Assembly (NCBI GenBank): GCA_900542555.1
Contig: UQNU01000005.1
Coordinates: 1 to 52,930 of the forward strand
Length of the DNA stretch: 52,930 bases
Source: an uncultured Collinsella sp.
GTDB lineage: Bacteria; Actinomycetota; Coriobacteriia; Coriobacteriales; Coriobacteriaceae
Direction: 5' to 3'
Shown here: piece after piece, positions 49,010 through 52,930 of the stretch
Layout of the letters: each line of letters begins with the position of its first letter
Numbering within the stretch: position 1 is the first letter of the stretch
Position numbers and translations under genes: made by a program
The notes under the pieces: generated by a model
What the model saw: only the letters and a program-made list of their open reading frames with translations
Databases searched by the model: none
What the model was told of the DNA's origin: nothing

Positions 49010-49885
49010 CTATACAAGACCCCAGGTCTTGACCTCTTGGTCGAGCCAGCCGTCGGCCAGGCGATCGCAAATCACCTGATCGACCACGGCCGAAAGGTCG
49101 CAGCCCTTCTTGGTCGCCACGCCGTAGCCCTGCTCGCCAAACTTGACCTCGGGCTGCAGCAGCTCAACGGTCTCGTTCATATAACCGGCCAGCGTGGAGC
49201 GGTCCATGGCAAAGACGTCGATATTGCCGGCGTCGAGCGAACTCTTGATGATGGGGTAGCCGCTAAAGGCCCTAAACTCGGGCTTGCAGCTAAAGCCGTT
49301 GTCCTTGATCATCTGCTCGATGAGGCCCTGTGTGGTGGCACCCTGGCTCACGCCAATGACCTTGCCATCCAGATCCTCAATCGAGGTAAAGCCCGAACGC
49401 TTCTTGACCATGAGTCCCACGTAGTCGGTGCGGTACGGCGTCGAGAAATCCCAGCTCTTCTTGCGCTCGTCGGTGATGGTGTAGGTCGCCGCGACCACAT
49501 CGAGCTGGCCGTTATCGATCAGCGGGCCGCGCGTCTTGGGCGTTACGTCGGTAAACTCGACAAGCTCCTGGGCGCGGCCATCCTTGTAGCTCACGCCAAA
49601 GACGGCAGCGGCGATCTGGTAGCACAAATCGACTTCCATGCCCTCAAAGCGGCCCTTGGCGGTGTCGTAATAGCCGTAGCCGGGAACATCCTTCTTAACG
49701 CCGGCATTCAGATGGCCGCGCGACTTAATGGCCGCAAGCTTGGACCCCTTGTCGGAGCCCTCGCCGCTGGTGGAGTTGCCGCAACCGGTAAGCGCGGTGC
49801 CCGTCAGCGCAAGCATGCCGGCGCCAGCCAGCTGCAAAAAGTGACGGCGCGACACGGCCGCCCTCGTCATATCCGTCATGTCCAT
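49010..49885 (-). CDS. Amino acid ABC transporter substrate-binding lipoprotein
   Basis: 291 aa of the SBP_bac_3 family. The N-terminus has a Tat-like twin arginine (SRRHFLQ) followed by a hydrophobic stretch ending in a lipobox (ALTGCG), so it is exported and lipid-anchored outside. Family segments KGRFEGMEVDLCYQIAAAVFG and FDFSTPYRTD-like WDFSTPYRTDYVGLMV are visible. It lies between the ATPase and permease genes of one operon. Confidence 0.93.
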   Translation of the reverse strand: MDMTDMTRAAVSRRHFLQLAGAGMLALTGTALTGCGNSTSGEGSDKGSKLAAIKSRGHLNAGVKKDVPGYGYYDTAKGRFEGMEVDLCYQIAAAVFGVSYKDGRAQELVEFTDVTPKTRGPLIDNGQLDVVAATYTITDERKKSWDFSTPYRTDYVGLMVKKRSGFTSIEDLDGKVIGVSQGATTQGLIEQMIKDNGFSCKPEFRAFSGYPIIKSSLDAGNIDVFAMDRSTLAGYMNETVELLQPEVKFGEQGYGVATKKGCDLSAVVDQVICDRLADGWLDQEVKTWGLV

Positions 49886-49893
49886 CACCGCGC

Positions 49894-50625
49894 CTAGTGC
49901 AGAATCTTGGACAGGAACTCGCGGCAGCGCGGGTTCTCGGGGTTATCGAAGAAGTGCTCAGGCGTGCCCTCCTCCAGAATGCGGCCGTCCTCCATAAAGA
50001 TGACGCGGTCGGCCACCTGGCGCGCAAAGCCCATCTCATGCGTCACGCAGATCATGGTGATATCCTCCTGCGCGAGCTCAATCATAACGTCCAGAACCTC
50101 CTGGACCATCTCGGGGTCGAGCGCCGAGGTCGGTTCGTCAAACAGGATGATGGGCTGCTTGGTGCACAGGGCACGGGCGATGGCGATGCGCTGCTGCTGA
50201 CCGCCCGAGAGGTTCTGCGGATACTCGCCGGCCTTATGCGCCATGCCAACGCGCTTGAGCGCGGCGATGGCGACCTCGGTCGCCTCCTCCTTGCTCTTCT
50301 TTTGCAGCTTGATGGGCGCGAGCGTCAGGTTGCCGAGCACCGTCATGTTGGGATACAGGTTGAACTGCTGAAACACCATGGAACTATACTTGCGAGCCAT
50401 CTCCAGGTGATTCTTTTTGGTGAGCGGCGTACCGTCGATGACGACCTCGCCCGACGTGGGCTCCTCAAGATAATCGACACAGCGGATGAGCGTCGACTTA
50501 CCCGAACCGGAGGGCCCGATCATTACGAGCTTCTCGCCGCGCTTGACGGTGAGGTTGATATCTTTGAGCACATGCAGGTCGCCAAAGTACTTGTTGAGAT
50601 GCTTGATCTCGATCATGTCTGCCAT
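49894..50625 (-). CDS. glnQ: Polar amino acid ABC transporter ATP-binding protein (GlnQ-like)
   Basis: 243 aa. Walker A GPSGSGKST, signature LSGGQQQR, Walker B IILFDEPTSALDPEM and the switch His in CVTHEMGFA are present. It powers uptake by the two permeases downstream. It is the first gene of the operon, with AGGGA before the ATG. Two further palindromic structures lie upstream (50732-50992). Confidence 0.95.
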   Translation of the reverse strand: MADMIEIKHLNKYFGDLHVLKDINLTVKRGEKLVMIGPSGSGKSTLIRCVDYLEEPTSGEVVIDGTPLTKKNHLEMARKYSSMVFQQFNLYPNMTVLGNLTLAPIKLQKKSKEEATEVAIAALKRVGMAHKAGEYPQNLSGGQQQRIAIARALCTKQPIILFDEPTSALDPEMVQEVLDVMIELAQEDITMICVTHEMGFARQVADRVIFMEDGRILEEGTPEHFFDNPENPRCREFLSKILH

Positions 50626-50731
50626 GAATGTCCCTTCCCTGCGTTTACACGAGTTGAACTATTGTACGGAAAGAACCGCGTTTCCGCAGCCCACACTACA
50701 TTCCCGTAAAGAACCCGCAACCTTCCACTCA

Positions 50732-50798
50732 CTCATTGGGGACAGACTTAAATGAGTGCCTACTCATTGGGCACTCATTTAAGCCTGTCCCCAATGAG
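50732..50798. repeat. Long intergenic palindrome of the GGGGACAG family
   Basis: CTCATTGGGGACAG and CTTAAATGAGTGCC, separated by one base, are mirrored after a 9-base centre: 28 paired bases per arm with one mismatch. The same GGGGACAG/CTGTCCCC core recurs in other gaps at 35455, 46891, 52791 and 52825. Confidence 0.9.
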
Positions 50799-50852
50799 CG
50801 CCCGCGGAGGACGCCCTTCCTCCAACCGCCCTTGTTGAGCATAAGTCAGCGA

Positions 50853-50951
50853 AAACCCGTACACGCGAGCAAGGTGACGTGAAATGAAAGGGCGCAGACC
50901 TTATGGTCGCGCCCTTGAAATTGAACGTCAGATTGCCGTGTGTACGGGTTT
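50853..50951. ncRNA. Nested multi-stem structure, possible structured RNA or attenuator
   Basis: Outer arms AAACCCGTACAC / GTGTACGGGTTT (12 bp) enclose an inner hairpin AAGGGCGC-A-GACC-TTAT-GGTC-GCGCCCTT. It lies between the YqeY-like gene and the transporter operon, in the 370-bp gap 50626-50995. It may be a terminator complex, an RNA element or a palindromic repeat; I recognise no riboswitch class. Confidence 0.4.
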
Positions 50952-50964
50952 GCAGCGTCGAGCC

Positions 50965-50992
50965 GTTACGCGGTTTGGTAAAACCGCGTAAC
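50965..50992 (-). terminator. Hairpin after the YqeY-like gene
   Basis: GTTACGCGGTTT-GGTA-AAACCGCGTAAC: a perfect 12-bp stem ending 3 bp from the stop codon. No U-tract follows on the minus strand. Confidence 0.5.
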
Positions 50993-50995
50993 AAA

Positions 50996-51439
50996 TTACG
51001 CAAGCTTTGCTCCGACAATCTTTGCCGCTGCCGGCTTGTCGAAGTTGCCGCCGGTGGCCTTGCCGAGTGCACCCATGACCTGGCCCATCTGCTTCTTAGA
51101 GGTCGCGCCCAGCTCGGCGATGACCTGCTCGATCAGGGCCTCGAGTTCCTCACCCGAAACCTGCGCGGGCAGCAGGCTCTCCAGAATCTTGACCTGCTCG
51201 GTCAGGTTGTCGGTACGCTCCTGGTCGGTACCGGCCTTAATGGACATCTCCAGCGTCTCGCTCGTCTGCTTAATCAGACGCTTGATCATGTTGTTGACGT
51301 CTTCCTCGGTCACATCGCGACGCTCGTTGACCTCGATATTCTTCACCTCGGCCTTAACCTGGCGAATGATAGACAGGCGAACCTTGTCTTTGGCCTTCAT
51401 GGCCGCAATCATTTCCTTCTGCAGCTCTTCGTTGGTCAT
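50996..51439 (-). CDS. GatB/YqeY domain-containing protein
   Basis: 147 aa, all helical. The typical sequence order is seen: MKAKDKVRLSIIRQVKAEVKN in the N-terminal helix bundle and ILESLLPAQVSGEELEALI...GQVMGALGKATGGNFDKPAAAKIV in the C-terminal domain shared with GatB of the amidotransferase. A role in tRNA-dependent amidation is suggested for the family but not proven. GAGGAGG lies eight bases before the ATG at 51439; another ATG at 51445 is too close. Confidence 0.92.
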   Translation of the reverse strand: MTNEELQKEMIAAMKAKDKVRLSIIRQVKAEVKNIEVNERRDVTEEDVNNMIKRLIKQTSETLEMSIKAGTDQERTDNLTEQVKILESLLPAQVSGEELEALIEQVIAELGATSKKQMGQVMGALGKATGGNFDKPAAAKIVGAKLA

Positions 51440-51493
51440 CTGCATAGCCTCCTCAATAGCGTGGGCGGTACTCACGCGGGCACCGCCCCATGA

Positions 51494-52714
51494 TTACTTA
51501 GTCGTCGACGAATCGTCGGTCGAACTCTTGGTGACGCCCTTCAGGCTGACGTTGTACGGCACGTCCTTGGGCATGGGGTTAACGGTGATGTCGGCGTCCT
51601 TCTTGTACTGCTCCAGCCACTCGCTGTACGCAGTGCTTGCCGCCTGCGTCTTCACCACGTTGGAGACGTACTTCTTGATGACCTTGGGCACCTGCTTAAT
51701 GTCATCGACCTGATTATCGATATGGAAGTAGTCGGTGCACTTGATGATGTGATAACCATAGGTCGACTCGACGACGTCGCTCACATCGCCCTTGTTGAGC
51801 CCCTCGAGCGCCGCCTGGTAGCTGTCGACGAAGGTAGTGAGCTTGTCCCAGCCAACATCGCCCTTCTTGTCCTTGGAGCCGGTGTCATCGGAGTACTGCT
51901 CCACGGCGTCCTCAAAGCTCAGCTCACCGGAGTTGATCTTGTCCAGGCACTCCTGCGCCTTGGCCTTGGCGGCAGCCTTGTCCTCGTCGGAAGCGTCGGA
52001 ATCAACCTTGATCAGGATGTTCGACGAGCGGCGAGCATCGTTGTAGTTAGACAGGTTCTCGTTGATGTAATCGACGATCTCGCTGTCCTTGGGCTTGCTT
52101 GTGGGCGCTACCGCATCCTTGAGTTTCTGCTGCGCCAGGCTCTCCTTGAGCGAATCCTTGTAGGTGTCCTCGGTATAGCCGTAGGTCTTGAGGGTCTTCT
52201 TAAAGGCCTTGGCACCGCCCGCGCTCTTGCACGCGTCCTTCCATGCCTTCTCGACCTCCTCGTCCGACACCGTCACGCCGTTCTCCTTCTGTGCCTGTTG
52301 AAGCAGAATCTGCTGCGTGTAGGAGTCGATGAGTTGCTTGCGGTACTTCTTGGGCGTGAGGTCGTTGTCAACCAGATACTGCGCCCAGTCCTTGTCCTTG
52401 GTGTAGCCGTAAGACGTGCGCATGCTCATGATCTGCTTGGTCACGGTGTCCTCGGTGAGGTTGGTGCCGTTGATAGTAGCAGCAACACCGCCGGTCAGCT
52501 TGTAGCCCGAGGTGTCCTCGGCCTGCGACATAAGGCCGGAGCACGCCATCGCCGAGACGGAAAGCAGCATTGCCAGCACGCCGATGACCACCAGGACGAT
52601 CTTGACGGTCTTAGACACGTACGTCTTGCGCTGCTTCTTGCGAGAGCTGGAGGCAGCGCGAGCCTGCTGCTCGGGCGTCGGCGCGGCCTCGGAGTTCTTT
52701 TTCTTATTTGCCAT
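51494..52714 (-). CDS. PrsA/PpiC-type peptidyl-prolyl isomerase (extracytoplasmic foldase)
   Basis: 406 aa. An N-terminal cytoplasmic Lys/Ala-rich segment (1-36) precedes a membrane anchor (~37-58). A SurA_N-like helical domain comes next, and a parvulin domain at ~235-345 shows ARRSSNILIKV, KGDVGWD and STYGYHIIK. It assists folding of exported proteins at the cell surface. The sequence SAMAC after the anchor is only a weak lipobox, so it is more likely membrane-tethered than a lipoprotein. GAAAGG precedes the ATG at 52714. The upstream gap to the window end carries GGGGACAG repeats. Confidence 0.9.
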   Translation of the reverse strand: MANKKKNSEAAPTPEQQARAASSSRKKQRKTYVSKTVKIVLVVIGVLAMLLSVSAMACSGLMSQAEDTSGYKLTGGVAATINGTNLTEDTVTKQIMSMRTSYGYTKDKDWAQYLVDNDLTPKKYRKQLIDSYTQQILLQQAQKENGVTVSDEEVEKAWKDACKSAGGAKAFKKTLKTYGYTEDTYKDSLKESLAQQKLKDAVAPTSKPKDSEIVDYINENLSNYNDARRSSNILIKVDSDASDEDKAAAKAKAQECLDKINSGELSFEDAVEQYSDDTGSKDKKGDVGWDKLTTFVDSYQAALEGLNKGDVSDVVESTYGYHIIKCTDYFHIDNQVDDIKQVPKVIKKYVSNVVKTQAASTAYSEWLEQYKKDADITVNPMPKDVPYNVSLKGVTKSSTDDSSTTK

Positions 52715-52930
52715 AGTTGGCCTTTCACATAACGAACCGAACAAACGCCATTGTGTCACAACGCAGCCCCCGCGGCACGCTTGGTGCATTGGGGACAGGT
52801 TAATCTGCACCATTTTGGTGCAAAGGGGACAGATGCGGCACTTGGCACTTGGGGACTGTCCCTTACTGCCGGCAGAGACGATATGAGCAGGACATAAAAA
52901 CATTGAGAGCCCCTGCTGCATGAAAGACCG

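Overview
The window looks like a chromosomal segment of a high-GC anaerobic actinobacterium of the Coriobacteriia, most likely Collinsella or a close relative. This is inferred from gene content (an Ech-type group 4 [NiFe]-hydrogenase, an NfnAB-type transhydrogenase, a vitamin-type ECF transporter, a type III pantothenate kinase) and codon style, not from a marker-gene comparison. Most coding sequence is ordinary housekeeping DNA, but an 18.7-kb mobile element occupies about 9.9-28.6 kb.

Left chromosomal part (1-9.9 kb). A tightly packed minus-strand operon encodes an Ech-like membrane-bound hydrogenase in the order [EchA-EchB fusion]-EchC-EchD-EchE-EchF. A small double helix-turn-helix protein and an Old-Yellow-Enzyme/FAD fusion oxidoreductase follow. 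Between the oxidoreductase and the tRNA remnant lies a striking non-coding array at about 9278-9758: twelve copies of a 15-bp sequence alternate in orientation, with starts exactly 40 bp apart except for one 41-bp step.

Mobile element (9898-28642). A 52-bp perfect direct repeat (9846-9897 and 28591-28642) includes the 3' half of an initiator tRNA gene. The intact tRNA-fMet is rebuilt at the right end, and its original 3' half with its terminator is stranded at the left end. Inside are a tyrosine recombinase beside a truncated relative, an excisionase-like protein, a VapE-type ATPase, MobC, a relaxase and a VirD4-like coupling protein. There are no other type IV secretion genes, so it is best read as an integrative mobilizable element. 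Accessory genes include a membrane-anchored HNH nuclease, two pairs of small paralogues and DUF2958-like and DUF4313-like proteins. Next to the right end is a three-gene defence-like cassette: an MmeI-type restriction-modification gene (frameshifted here), an EcsC-family protein and an Mrr-type nuclease. Remnants of an HNH restriction gene and of a second mrr copy at the left end suggest repeated turnover of defence genes.

Right chromosomal part (28.7-52.9 kb). This holds coaX, a DUF4143 ATPase flanked by 41-bp hairpin repeats, a folP-folK fusion followed by a biotin-ligase-like gene, a sirtuin, xthA, an ECF transporter operon (T, fused double ATPase, S), glmU, prs, a Vsr/DUF559-like gene between two MITE-like elements, pth, nfnA-nfnB, a cytidylate-kinase-like gene, a polar amino acid ABC transporter (ATPase, binding lipoprotein, two permeases), a GatB/YqeY protein and a PrsA/PpiC-type foldase. 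The intergenic regions carry several families of palindromic repeats.

Working together: the Ech-type hydrogenase can couple oxidation of reduced ferredoxin to H2 evolution and ion pumping. NfnAB links ferredoxin and NADH to NADPH, so these two loci are probably the core of redox balancing encoded here.
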